Source: Beroe forskalii
Taxonomy: Eukaryota > Ctenophora > Nuda > Beroida > Beroidae
Reading direction: 5' to 3'
Length of the DNA stretch: 64,000 nucleotides
NCBI GenBank assembly: GCA_011033025.1
Contig: WFMF01000024.1
Span: forward strand, 186,001-250,000
Program-made: the position numbers and the translations under genes
In this document: positions 22,897 to 35,400 of the stretch, piece by piece
Position numbering within the stretch: position 1 is the first letter of the stretch
How the letters are laid out: every line of letters starts with the position of its first letter
The notes under the pieces: generated by a model
Told to the model about the DNA's origin: nothing
Database searches by the model: none
The model's input: only the letters and a program-made list of their open reading frames with translations

Positions 22897-24685
22897 CTAA
22901 CTCCGCTTATAGAAGCCCCACCTCCACAAATACAATTCGTTATACCTGGCTTTTTGGTCGTTCCTCTTTGCCCTATAGTTATTATAGTTCTTGTCTAAAT
23001 ATTCTTGACGCTTCGGGTTGTGAGTAACTGCGAATGTTGGACATAATACCACTTTCTTCCCTTCTGCACGGAGTCTCAGGAAAAGATCCTGGTGTTCTAC
23101 GACCCTAAGTTCCTCGCTCCAGCCTCCAACAGCCAGGATATCGGAGGTTTTAGCGAGGAATAAATTATGAGTCAGGTCACATCGAGAACAATCTGGAAAA
23201 TTTATGACAGGTTCGGGGTTTTCCCCGCAAGCCCGGCGGGAAAGCCATGGATACCACATCACTTTATGTTTCTCAGACGGCTCGCACGTAGTTGTATTGA
23301 ACCAGAAATTACCTTCGAAGTTTTCATGGCCGTTTGTTGTAGATTTCCCGCCAATTAGCGATGCGTCTGTTGTATCGAGTATTTCCACGAGGCGACTGAT
23401 GTTTGTGTTGCTATCAAATACCGAATCGTCATCAAAAAGTCCCGTATACTTGCTTTTAACCATCGCCACACCCATATTCCTGCCTTTTGCTATTCCCACA
23501 TTTGACTCTTCACCGACTATGTAGGTTAACAGAGGGACACTCGTCAGGTTTGCAATTACTCCATCCTCATATCGAGTTTCAGCGTCATCCACTACTACCA
23601 TTGGCAAGTACTTCCCCAGGGTTTTCTTGATGCTCTCAGCGAGTTTCAGTACCAGAGGAGCACGGCCTCCGGTTTTTACGACAATAGTCACACACTCAGT
23701 CAGGTCCACGCAACGCGTCACTTGGTCGGAAGGCAGGGGTAGGACTGGAAGGGCACGGGTGTAGGCGAGTGCTGGCATCTTGCATCCACCTGGGTCTTCT
23801 GGTGGTTCATGGAGCAGTGCCCTGCGGTCCTGAGATGGAAAATTTGTCAAAAATTTGTGAATTTGGAACAAAGTTATTTGCATATTTACCTTGATACCAC
23901 AAGTCGAGTCCAGAATTGACATGGAGTATGTATGCTAAAGATTCGATCAATTTCTAGAAAAATACCTTTAAAAATGCTTCTTCGTTTTGCAAAATCATCC
24001 GAGATAAGATATCATGACAGTTTGTCAGTGCCACTTTTTCTTCATTCGGTGTAACACGCTTACTAAGTGAGGCTATATCACCTTCGAAATTCTCAGGAAC
24101 CGCCGTGAGACACTGTCGGGAGGTTGTGAGGAGCATTGTGGTATTTGATACTTCAAAGAGGAGTGATTGTGTCCCACATTCTCCTAACATGACCGTCCAC
24201 TCTTGGGACGGATCTTGGCAAGCACACATGCCACTACCAACGTGCTTTAACCATCCTTGTCGCGTGTACAGGAAACTTTGGGCTGCTCGGGGGTTGCACC
24301 ACCCAGGAACAAGTCTCAGTGTAACGTTCGGAACTAAACAAAATCCTTTCCATTCGTTGATTAGACGGAATTCGCCAGTTTTTTCTTTCTCATCTTCCTC
24401 CGCAGTGTTGGTGTCTGTAGATTTATTCCTCTCGCCCTCTGTTCCTTGTTCACGTTTTGGCGTGTACTGTTCGGAAGAGGATGTCACTGAGCTCAGAACA
24501 TTTTGAGGATAGAATTCCCCTTGACGGATGCGTTGTATAATGACAAGTTGCGCTCCGATAATAAGACAGACCAAGACTGCAAGCTTGACTCGCTCTTGAT
24601 TCCGAGTCATTTTCTCTCTGATTGGCCGTGCAATGTTTTTTCTGTTAGCTCCAAAATATATCGAAAGCCGATTTACTGCTTTCAA
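22897..24685 (-). CDS. GT12-type beta-1,4-N-acetylgalactosaminyltransferase-like protein
   Basis: Three phase-0 exons (23966-24685, 23890-23934, 22897-23829) give 565 residues, close to B4GALNT2 length. Type II Golgi protein: a short basic cytosolic tail, a TM anchor (KLAVLVCLIIGAQLVII), an acidic stem, then about 110 residues with ricin-like beta-trefoil character (GWLKHVGSGMCACQD, CGTQSLLFEVSN, RQCLTAVPE; tentative). The catalytic part begins at CVTIVVKTGGRAPLVLKL and shows PMVVVDDAETRYEDG, GIAKGRNMGVAMVKSKYTGL, the metal-binding FDDDSVF, the FPDCSRCDLTHNLFLAKT segment and GGWSEELRVVEHQDLFLRL, all aligned in order with GM2/GD2 and Sd(a) synthases. It would add GalNAc in beta-1,4 linkage to a galactose-containing acceptor; the acceptor is unknown. 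The first in-frame ATG was chosen; a second one 25 codons on would still keep the anchor. Confidence 0.87.
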
Positions 24686-27600
24686 TATCGAAAATACCCA
24701 AACTGCTAAATCATAGATACTTGTGCTAGAAATTAGGGAAACTATTTACAATGATTTTTTAAATCGTTCAACGCAGGATATGCACCGGAAGTAGGATTAC
24801 TTCTAAATCAATGTCGGCTGCGGTTAGCTTACCGGTAGGATACCGAAATAATCATCAAGATATTTAACGATGTACACTTGGGTTTAGTGGGTTCACGAAG
24901 TTACCATTATCACGCATGCTGATCGGTCTAATTCAAATGGTTATGAGGGTAGGTTGATATTTTCTTGATAGTAACTTAACTGGACGATGATTAAAAGACA
25001 ATGTAATCAAATCAAATAGGAAGAACGGCATTGACGAAATTCTGAAATGCCCTCCCAGTCCTCATGTGGTTCCACTGCACTTGCACGTGACTTCTGCCGG
25101 GCTGCGTGTGTTTCGAGAAACAAGTCTTGTTTCCAGTTTATTTCTCATTTTGAAAATGCTAATGATATCGACCGGACGCAGGATTTCATTAAATTTGTGT
25201 CATCTTGGAAGTACGAATCTAGTTGAGAATCTCACCTGATGATAAGACGTAAGATAAGAGATTTGATAATGTTATCTAACTGTTTTCTCAAGCCCTAGCC
25301 CTTAAAAATATACTTATCACTCGCTATTCTCGAAATCAACTGAAATCAACAAATTTTGAAGTTTTGAAATTTTCATTTTTTTATATTGATATCTCCACAT
25401 CTGGGACTCAAAAATGAAACTAAACTTCACTGATTTGCTCTTACAGTATCATATCCTTTAGATATGATCATGAAATTTGTATCATGAAATTTGCTTATAA
25501 AAAGCTTGGAGATATCGCATGAAATCAAGATACGCATACTATATAGTATATATAGTTATACCTTATTACAAGAAATTAAGAACTCCGAAAAATATCAACA
25601 AGTCGCAATATGAGGCAGTGTTGCTTTCAAAATTTCATTTTCGACGCTTAAATTAACATCTTTGGGAGGTTGTCAGAAGTTTAAGAACAGACGGAAACCG
25701 CACGTAATCAGTGACATGTCAAACACACAAGAACCATATTTCCATGATGCCACAAATCTTATTTAGTCCTGCGTTCAGTTGATATCATTACTCCATTAGC
25801 ACTTTCAAAATGAGAAATACAAATGGAACAAGACTTGTAAACTCTCGAAGCGCACGCAGCAAAAGTCACGTGTTTGTGTAGTTACAGGCGGAGTGAGCGG
25901 CAGGAGATATTGAGTGGGCTATGGACCTACAATATCGAACACAATTTTCATGAGTCGAATAAATTTTGTCGACGTGCGTTCAAAAAAAACTTCGACCAAA
26001 AAATGAACCGCTGTAATGTACTATGTAGGTTTGCCTCTCAAATTAACCTTAATCTGGTGAAAAATGACCGAGTTAAGGCCCCTGATCAATATCATTGAGA
26101 ACGGATGACCATATGGGGATGACCAAAACGTCATGACTTAATTACTTAATTAAAAATTTGCTGCTTGGTTTTCTTAATTTTCAATGAGTAAATAGGACAG
26201 CGAAATACCCATACAATTCTTTTATCGCGCTTTCGAAATACGTTGAAAACATAGAAGCATTGCTCTCAGCTATTATAATGAAAGATATATAGGTAAGTAC
26301 GAACAGTAGGCGGATGAGTTTTACATCATTATAGTGTTCCAATGTATTGAATTAGTGACGGTAAAAGGTTAAACAGACCAGCCATCAATTTATTAAAGCT
26401 GCAGCAGATACTACGGATACAAAGCTCTGCTGGATGACCAGGAATGTGATTACCAAACGCTATATATTTTCTACTTTGATCTATGTAAGTGATACTTTTT
26501 GGGGTTCTGGAGGTGAGATTTGCGATTCTCACCTCCGTAAAGCCAGAAAATCATATATTAACGTTGGCAAGCTAATTAGATTTGATCATAATGTATCTCT
26601 ATGATTTTGGTCATCCTTGAGCTCTTGAGCGCAGAGGCATCATGATATCACATAATATATGCTCAGAATAAATAGGCAGCCGCAATGACGCCATCAACTT
26701 TGTATGCACTGTCAAATTGTTGAAAATAACCGCCTATTTTTCGCGTGTGGGGTATAATTGAGTGATAATAAGATCTTACTTAGCTGGGACCGGATAGATA
26801 CGCTGATATGGGGAATTGGAATGTTCTCAATTGTACCTATAGTATGCGAATAAATTTATCAAGCACATGAACCACGAAAACTTCACAGTGTTGTTTTGAT
26901 ACTAGCTCTTTGTTCTAACATGTCGAAGTTCGCCCACAGGTAGGTATAATACATTTTAATTTATTACTTATGACCTATGCCCATGTCAGCCAACCCTGTA
27001 GAAACTAACATAATGAATGATTGTTGATTATAACATAATCTATTTGTCTAAAATCTTCGATCAAAATTTCCTGAATACCATTGAGTTTTAAAGCTTAAAA
27101 ATCAATATATTTTTTGTTCCAGAAAAAAAATTCAAAAAATGGATGACCAATTTTCACTTCGGGGATGACCAATTAGATACGATGTTGATATGGGGTTAAG
27201 GCATTTTCCTGATCCTGCCTGTGGGAACAAAAATTCGCTTAAAATTACCTTGTGCGTGGTTTGTTATCAGCCCAAAGGCAAAAATACCGGGGAGGCAATC
27301 GCTTTTACTTACTCAACGAAAGCATTCTTTTGGTATAAAATCTTTCAATTTTGGAGAAACCTTTACATTTTGAACTTGATGTCTGTAAGAGTCTAAAGAG
27401 TGGACACCATACATTGTGAAAAATTTATTCAAAGTTGTTTCTGTAAAGTTTTTTTTCTCTAAAGGAGATAATTTATCCAAAGTAGGAGATTATTTCGAGA
27501 TAATCTCCTTATCTCTCAAGTCTCAATTATCTCCTTTGAGAAATTTTAAAATCCCGGGATTTTCCACCGTGCGTAGCGCGCTAGTTAGCTAGCTGGCCTG

Positions 27601-27959
27601 ATGCAACTGCAAGCGAAGACAACTGCGTGTCGAAGGCTCTTCTAACGTAAAGTTCTCTGAGTCGTGTCCGGGATTTCTGGTTTGGTATGTAATTTGACGT
27701 TTGATACAAAGTCTGACGAAGTGGTAACAAAGTTACTGTTGATCTTTATGAAGGGACCGCTCAACACAGAAGTTGATAGTGTTGCTGTTCTCACCTTGTT
27801 ATTGTTAGGTCAAAGGATTTATTGTAGGTTCATTGTTGTTTAATGTTCTTGTCATTGTCATATTTTAGTTACATTCATCTAACATACTCGTTGTGACGTT
27901 GTAATTGATGACGTTGTAACTGATGACGTTGTAATTGATAACCCCAAGTATTTTCCCAG
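24686..27959. other. Intergenic region, no gene recognised
   Basis: Up to about 25890 this is part of arm A of the inverted duplication. Beyond that is unique AT-rich sequence. The missing 5' exons of the TRAFD1-like gene should lie here or further upstream, but no zinc-finger-like exon was seen. A nested hairpin lies at 27461-27537, and CG-rich sequence around 27560-27700 with a GTATGT donor-like site near 27685 could be a 5'UTR exon and promoter. Confidence 0.45.
27461..27537. repeat. Nested inverted repeat upstream of the TRAFD1-like gene
   Basis: The outer arms AAAGGAGATAATT (27461-27473) and its exact inverse (27525-27537) enclose an inner hairpin GGAGATTAT...ATAATCTCC near 27485-27508. 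All arms share the AGGAGATAAT motif, as in a small palindromic repeat. Confidence 0.8.
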
Positions 27960-30731
27960 ATTCGGTGTTCCCCTGTGAGTTCTGCGATGCTGTCCTTCCC
28001 CTGGAGGATCTCATGCTGCACCAGGTAGGAACCTGCTCCAAATGGGCGTATTGATGAGGAGGTTTCCGAGGAAGTTACCTTTTTTTCGTCTTGATAATAT
28101 GATCGACGAAAACTACAGATTGAAGCTGACTATGTATGATGAAATTCAATTAAATATGGGATATGTTTCAGACGGCATGCTTCGAAACATCCGAAACGAA
28201 CGCCTCCAATCCAATACCCGAACCACTACAGCACCTGTCTTTAGAGGATCAGGTGAGCAGTGAAATGTCTGCCGGTTCATTTCTCAGGCATAGACAAAGC
28301 TGAAGTTGACATTTTGCCCACTGAACTCAAAATTTCCAGTCTACACTACCAATTGCTTTATCCGAATGAGCTGAAGTTTTGTAGCCCATGGGGGATTCAG
28401 CTTAGCCCTATAGTGTCTTTTATGAGGGTCTGAGGGAGAAAAGTCGCGTTTTCTGGGCAAAAGACGGCTATTTTTGACCCTTAAATCGCCATAGATATTC
28501 GCCAGTTTTCGCTGGTTTCCTTGTAAAATCCAAAATACCTTATTTTCACCTCTTAAAACGGTCATCCGTCAGAATTTTAATTTTTGAGGGCTGAAATTTA
28601 CAGTTTGGCCGATTGAGCTGAAACTTTGTTGTCAAACGTTGTCTGACCGAAGGCGAGGGGGTCAGACAACGTCTCACAAAAACTTTGTAGGCCATTCCTG
28701 GAAGACCAAAGTGTCACATAAGTGACGTCGGAAGCCCGAAGTCACCCACTTTTTCGTCTTTTTGATTAGGACTAGGAGGAAAAGTCGCGTTTTTGGGGCA
28801 AAAACGGCCGTTTGTGAGGCGCCCGTAACGTTCGTCGGTCGATCGAATGGAATTGGTCGATCGATCAACTCCATTTGAACGAATGATGTGTTTTAATGCT
28901 TTCTGTTGACTTGGATCGTGTTTAAATGAGCAATATTTAATTTAGTTGTTTCCCTTCTAGCTTAAACATTAAAGATTTTCTATTAAAAACACATCAGTCG
29001 ATCAAATGAATTTGATCGATCGACCAATTCCATTCGATCAACCAACGAACGTTACAATTACATGCACCTAAATCTTTAATCGCCATAGAGGTTTTATCAT
29101 GTGTAACCAAAAATGGTGAATCGGGTCGTACGCAATGCATCAATTATTTACTCCCTCCTCCGGCATTAAATACTCAACCCATTGACACTTGACAGGGCTA
29201 GTTCTTCTGAATCAATCTGTACTGACTTTTACTCTTCTGTGGCAAAACTCTATTTTGCCATTTCAAAACTTAACCTCCCAAATATTTCCCCCAGCTCGTG
29301 GACGAGGGTTACATCCCGTGTGAGTTTTGCTGTAAGCAGTTTCCTTTCTCCGTCATTGATCAACATCAGGTTTGTTAACATAAATTTGTTTGTCTGCATT
29401 TTTATTTCAGTGGCCATTAAAATAAAGCTGTCTGTCTGAATCCTCCCTGATATTTTTACATAGTTTCGACTCGTTCAGTAAAGCATTCAATTAAAAGATT
29501 GAAGCGTTATAAACGGCACATTTTGAACGAAACCAGCCTATCACAATAATTTCAGGCTGGCTGCACCCCAACACGGCATGTTGCTTCCTACTCAGAGCTG
29601 ATTTCTTCGAGAGCTGATGAAGCAGCGATCACAGGGGATACTCGTAGACCACGGGGCACAACGCGAGTTGGGGCAAATGCAACGAGAGGAGGGGTAAATG
29701 CAACGCGAGGTGGAACAAATGCAACGCGAGGTGGGACAAATGCAACGCGAGGTGGAGCAAATGCAACGCGAGGTGGAGCAAATGCAACGCGAGGGGCAAA
29801 TGCAACGCGAGGTGGGGCAAATGCAACGCGAGGTGGGACAAATGCAACGCGAGGTGGGGCAAATGCAACACGAGGTGGGGCAACAGTGAGAGGTACTGCA
29901 AACAGAACACGCGGAGGGGCGTCTACTAGAGGGACGAGAGGCCGGTACAACCCCACTCCTTCCTCAAATACCCCTGCGACAGGAGGCAGTGACCCAGACG
30001 ACTCATCATCCAGATCTAATCTTAGGCCACCCCGCACCACCCGAACTAATCAGACCCAACCTCAGTCCACAAATGGGGATTCTCGGCCAAATAATGCTTC
30101 CCAAAGCAGGTATAATCGACCTGGAGCAGTGTCGAAACGGACTGTGCCCCATTCTGAACCGAGTAACCATGAAACCAGCTCAAACAGCTCGAATAACGAC
30201 ACCGAACCCCTCTATGTTAGACCCACTCGAGCGGAGAAGAAGGAACTTGCTTCAAAACCCAAAGCAACCTTCGGCAGTGGACCACGGGGCAAAGAGCGTG
30301 TTCGGAACACAACCGGAAGGGTTGGTACGAAGTCCGGCATGAACGACTTAGACCGGACACCCACTAACAAGGAGTTGCCTGCCGTGGTTGTACCGAAGAG
30401 GAAGACTAACAGTAACTTGCGGAACAGAAACAACTCCTCGTCAGATAACAACGCCAATGGAGCAGGTGGGGCTCAAGTCACGTGGTCTAACCCCAGCTCC
30501 AAGCCCCTGAATAGCGAGCCCCTGGCAGGGGTCACAAGGATGGCTAACGGGAAGTCAAATCAACGGAGTGAAGCGACCAATAACTTTGCGGGGAGAAGTA
30601 AAGAGATGAACGAAGGAAAGGACTTGTCCATTAACATGCCATCTACGACAGATAACTACCGAACACGACAGAATATCCTCAATAAATACCAGAAAAATAC
30701 CAGCAAATCAGTCAGTGAATCTAAAGATTAA
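27960..30731 (+). CDS. TRAFD1-like zinc-finger protein, 3' exons (5' end not found)
   Basis: Four phase-consistent exons: 27960-28024, 28172-28252, 29295-29369 and 29556-30731 (stop TAA at 30729). Two TRAFD1-type C-terminal fingers are split by introns at the same place: VFPCEFCDAVLPLEDLMLHQ joined to TAC, and YIPCEFCCKQFPFSVIDQHQ joined to AGC, i.e. CxxC...HQxxC. Human TRAFD1 (FLN29), a negative regulator of innate immune TLR/RIG-I signalling, has the same pair (LPCEFC...HQTSC and IPCEFC...HQDQC), so the identity rests on motif order and spacing. The last exon then has about ten NATRGG repeats and a long Ser/Asn/Arg-rich disordered tail. The first exon needs one base from an upstream exon, so the N-terminal finger domain is either unseen or lost. 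AATAAA follows at 30848. Confidence 0.75.
28825..29055. mobile_element. 231-bp fold-back MITE in a TRAFD1-like intron
   Basis: Both ends begin GTAACGTTCGT and pair over about 70 bp with scattered mismatches, sharing GATCGAATGGAATTGGTCGA. The centre is short and AT-rich. No flanking duplication could be fixed. Confidence 0.75.
29640..29885 (+). repeat. 21-bp coding minisatellite encoding NATRGG repeats
   Basis: About ten copies of a 21-bp unit (GCAAATGCAACGCGAGGTGG plus one base) with in-frame shortened variants. Read in the TRAFD1-like frame it gives (A/T)-N-A-T-R-G-G, an RGG-box-like array. Confidence 0.88.
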
Positions 30732-30847
30732 TTCATGTTAGTTGAAAGTTTGAGGTTTTTTTCATTTAATTTGCAGCTAAAATTCAATGCTGCCGTTGAA
30801 GGTGTGGTAAAGGTTATTTAAAAAATAGTTGTTGGTTTCGCAATTCA

Positions 30848-30853
30848 AATAAA
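30848..30853 (+). promoter_or_regulatory. Likely polyadenylation signal of the TRAFD1-like gene
   Basis: AATAAA 117 bases after the stop codon, in AT-rich sequence. Confidence 0.55.
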
Positions 30854-31445
30854 ACGATGTTCCAGCTTTTATTGTACAGATTTTTGATACTTGGATTTGA
30901 TAGTAAACGTAAAATGACTTATTTATTGGATACCTTGTGATTCACTCACGATTGAATAATGGACTCCCAATTAAAGACATGAAGAGTTAAGGGGCTGTAC
31001 AGTAGCATTGGCAGATTAGGGTGTTAAAATTGGCGCGTCTTGAAAATTGCATGTATCATGCATTTTGCAGTGAACTCAGCATATTTCTTGACTTCTGCAA
31101 CAGAATAATGATTAGATGATTTATTCGGCCGAATTTTCTCTCTCGTGGGATGATTTTTTCCTCATGACTCATCAAACCAATGGCAAAATCTAAGCTAACC
31201 AAAATTCAAAATAATTTGTCGGACGTCAAATTCAAAATGATGAGTCGGACAACACAATCCGTCACCGTATTGTGTGACGTCGTCAGACCCATTCCTGACT
31301 TGCTAAACACACCTATGCGGGCTTAGGAAATTCCTGACAAGCAGGAACTCTCCGAAACAAGATAATCATTAATCAACCCGGGTTTGATTTGCTTGTTTCG
31401 GGAAGGTTTTCGATCCTATCGTTGCTAAAAGGGTCCTGCCAACGA

Positions 31446-31540
31446 CATGAAAGGACTTAGGAGCGCTGGTCCTAAGTCCTTTCATGCCGGGCCATTTTCT
31501 ATCCCATCCCGGTCCCGGATGTGAAAGAAAATGGCCCGAC
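31446..31540. repeat. Double hairpin next to the retrotransposon 3' end
   Basis: A perfect 17-bp stem CATGAAAGGACTTAGGA (31446-31462 with 31470-31486) is followed at once by a second inverted pair, CGGGCCATTTTCT with AGAAAATGGCCCG (about 31488-31539). Neither is shared with the other retrotransposon copies, so this is likely an older small repeat at the insertion site. Confidence 0.75.
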
Positions 31541-32174
31541 TTTGATCCAAATAACCGAGACAAATTAGTCCACTGCTTCTACAGCTTCCGGCTGGCGCAT
31601 GTTTATGACTAAAGTTAGCCAGACTAGGGCCATGACTAGGTCAGTAGGGTGAGACACTGTACCAACTACTGACCTGTTTGCAGAGCAACTTCATCCATCA
31701 CCATTTGCCATCCAACACCACTTTGCCAGGGGCACCATCTTTCATCTAACACATCTTTGCCAGGGGGCAGGAAAAGGGGAGAGGTGCTCGTTGCCCATAA
31801 CGTCCACATCCCCACACCGATTCACTCAAGCGCTTGAGTTATGGGAACGGTGTTATTCCTGCATACATCTTTGGATCCAAATAATAATACATCCATCATC
31901 AAAACTATGTACACTTTACATCTTTGAGTTGTCCCCATGCCAGGTGTCACGATATCTCAATGGAGCTATGTAAAATATGAAGCACCGATGGGTGTGTCCC
32001 GGCCAAAGCATAAGATCACACCCGGCGCTTGTGCACGTATGCACAAGCGCCCATAGACTCCAGAGATATGGACGGTAGGTTATGAGGAGCAACCTAAGAG
32101 TGGGAATAATCACACACTCTCCATAGGTGATTTCCAGGTCTTTGATTTCCAGGATTCCATATCTTTGAAAAGTG

Positions 32175-32430
32175 AATAAGGGTACTCTCCATGAGTACTC
32201 TCCATGTGGTACTCTCCATGGGTAATCTCCATGTACACCCTCAATGGGTACTCTCCATTGGCACCTTTCGTGGGTACTTGCAATGGGCACCTTCCCGGGG
32301 TGATCTTCATGGGCACCCTCCGTGGGTAGTCTCCATGGGCACCTTTCGTGGGTACTCTCCATGGGCACCCTCCGTGGGTACTCCCCATGGGCACTCTTCA
32401 TGGACATACTTCATGGGACATCTCCATTCA
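32175..32430. repeat. 18-bp tandem repeat in the retrotransposon 3'UTR (copy 1)
   Basis: Imperfect 18-bp units around GGTACTCTCCATGGGCACC start directly after the ORF stop on the minus strand. The same array recurs in copy 2 (about 37535-37790) and copy 3 (about 53610-53850), so it belongs to the element. Open frames running through it on both strands are by-products of the 18-bp periodicity. Confidence 0.9.
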
Positions 32431-32431
32431 A

Positions 32432-35400
32432 TCACTTACTCTCCGTGGGTGATGTCCAGATCTTTGTGTTGCGGCATATCCAGATGAAATGGGAACACCG
32501 CAATGCTACCCTTGAGAGTCTTTCTGACAGCTTGTTACCATCCTGGTATGACAGCCCAAGCTTCCTCCAGACATAATTTGTCCGTTTGGCAACATATCCT
32601 CTGGCCCCGACTTCTACAGTAAGTACCGTAGGCTTCCATGTACCAGCCTCTCGGATATTTTCGGCTAGCTTTTCATACTTCGATTGCTTGATGCTCCGCC
32701 ATTTCTCGATGTTTTCTTCTGCTGGCGAAGTTAGTTCTATCATGACGACATTCCTGGTGTTGTTGGAGTAAAGGACCAGATCCGGTCTGTCTGACGTTGT
32801 CATGATGTGGGGTGGGAAATGGGCTTGATTCCGACGTGTGTCCATGACCGTCACCCAGTCCTTGGCGACATCTAATAGACCTGTCGCAAGTTTCTTTTTC
32901 TTCTTCTTCTTTGTTCTTTGGCCAGATTCAACGAAGTCAACCTTTTGTACTCCGCTTGGTAGTGGGACGACTTCTTCAATAGCCTGGATCTTCTTAGTCA
33001 GGGCCTCAGCTATCTCCTTCAGGATGCTGTCATGTCGGTAAGAAATTCGACCCTGCTCCAGGGCGACTTTGCACCCACAAAGAATGTGGACAAGGCCGAC
33101 GTTTTTCCATCCACACAAGCTGCAAGCGGCCTCAACATCCAGCTTCCATCTGCGTAGATTCCTGGGGTGTGGCAGAGTGTCTTGGACAGAGTTCAGTACA
33201 AAAGAGAGCATACTCGGGCTTAGTGCATACATCATTTCCTGCCATTTCATGTCCAAATTGATGAGGTTATCCCATTCCAGCCATTTGCTTTGCTGTGCAA
33301 GGCTCAGTATATGAGGGATCTTCTCCTCTTCAGTGATGTTGCATACTTCTTGGGATATCTCTTTTCTACCAGGCGATTTTTTGCAGTATACACCATGCCC
33401 AAGGCCTCTCCTGTCCGACTGTCCTTTGAAGGCGTGTTTATAGGTAACCCGCTGGACAGCCTCGTCCAAAACCTCACCAGGTTTCCACTTCCTATTCTTC
33501 CTTCCTTCTTCCTCGCGTCTTGCAGATGAAGTTGCTCGGACTGTAGAGTCCTTACTGCAGCTCAACAGTACTTCCCTGTTCACTTGTGTCTTCATGCATA
33601 TGGTCCTTACATTCTTGATTCCCAGACCTTTCTCTCTCCTATACAGCACTGACGGATCGGCGCATTTGGCCAGGCGCAACCATTTTTTGAGGAGACGGGT
33701 TGCACAAGCTTCCATTGTTGACACACCTTGATCTGTGCAATGGTAGACCATGAAGTCCCATGTCATGGCGGGCAGCACACCATTTTCGTATATCCATGCC
33801 TTTTTCCGGTCGTCAACCTTGATGTTATCGGTTTTATTCATCAGATTCACGAATTTGTCAACAACTTGTGCATCGTCTTTGTGATTGAACTTAGGGTAGA
33901 CCAATCTCCCCAGGAATTTGAATGGTGTCTTGTGCATAGCTGGTATGACTTTGCCATTAACGGCAATAAGGGGGTTCACCAAGCTGCCATCAACTATCCC
34001 CATTGCCTTGCACTTTGAGTCTTTGAACCTGAGTCCTGCCCAGGAACAATAGGATTCAGCAGCCGAGACGAGCCCTCGTACCTGTGTCCTAGATTCTGCT
34101 GTGAGGGTGACGTCATCGGCAAACCCTGCCACTGGTTTTTCCTCCTGCTTGCATCCAATAGACTCCGCAACCAGCATAATAAACACTAGCCCCAAATTCC
34201 ATGCTATATTGAATAGGAGCCCCGCCTCTGGACCACCCTGAAGTGAGCCTTCCTCTACTCTGAATGGTGCTGTTGTCCACTGTGGAGTAACTACTTTCAC
34301 GGCACAATCCCGATAGAGGCTCATCAACATTGTGCTCATCTTTTCTGGTACACCATAAAACCTGAGTGCTGCACTCATCAGATTATGTTTCACACTACCA
34401 AAAGCATTTTCCAGATCCATCCATACAATGAAGGCGTCTTTACCACTGTCTATCCTGTTCTTCATGATGTCTATGACGGTCTGGTTGTGCTCTAGACATC
34501 CGCTAATCTTTGGCAAAAACCCCTTCTGGACATCGGTGTTGAAAAATTTGTTCTTCAACATAAAGTTCCGTACCCTTCTGGCCCATACTCCCATGATGGT
34601 CTTCAATGACGTGTTGAAGAGTGTTAAGTCACGGAAGTTCTTAAGTTCCATCGAGTTACCCTTTGGGATAAGTGTTTTGACAGCTATTCTGTCAGCAGCA
34701 CAGATGATCTGCTTGCTGAATGATAGTCGTACGATTCTACACAATACCCCTCTTATTTTGGGACAACTCTTGTATACCTTGAAAGGTATCCCATCTGGCC
34801 CAGGTGCAGATTTGTTCCTTCTGGACTTGACGTACTCCCATATCTCATCATCTGATGGAGGCTCGGTGTAACACTCTGTTCTAGGAGTGCCAGGCTCTGG
34901 AAGGAAATGGGGGAACGGGATTCTTTGGCTACGGTTGATGTCTTGATACCGTTGCTTGAAGAACAAATTTGCTTCTTCTTTAGTACAATCTGGTGTTTTC
35001 CAGCCATTGATGTTCTTACAAGTTACATTATCTTTTACAAACTCATATGGATTTCTGCAGAATGCCTTTGTATTGGATTCCCTCTCCATGCGTTCATTTA
35101 CTGCAAGCTCTTGCTTCTTGAGCTTGCTGTGAAGTCGAATGAGTCGCTTCCAGTGGATGTTATGGTCGCGAAGCATTTCGTCTGAAGTTTGGTCATCACG
35201 CATAAGAGCTTTGAACTTCTTCTTGGCTACGTTCTTTTCTTTCCTCACTTTTTTCTTCTGCTGATCCACATATCTCTTGTCAATGTGTTTATGTACAGTA
35301 TTTTTCACTGTACCTGCCACATCAATTAAGGCTTTGTATGTGCACTCTTTGAAAGTGTCGAGGTACGCATCGACATCGTCAATGTCAACTTGCTGGATTT

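Larger units (their letters stand above)
19037..25890 (+). repeat. Inverted duplication, arm A
   Basis: This segment, from the SLC22 3' end through the glycosyltransferase gene to about 25890, is repeated in reverse orientation at 41748-48463. Colinear landmarks: the SLC22 stop region, a 62-codon open stretch at 19537-19725 repeated identically on the other strand at 47674-47862, the three glycosyltransferase exons with introns, and the GGAAACCG site at 25693. Arm A alone carries the satellite element 20565-22741. Confidence 0.93.

Noticed and set aside
32191-32487. Overlapping open frames on both strands in the 18-bp repeat (and copies near 37550 and 53600)
   Set aside because: An 18-bp period keeps all frames open; they lie in the retrotransposon 3'UTR after the real stop codon.
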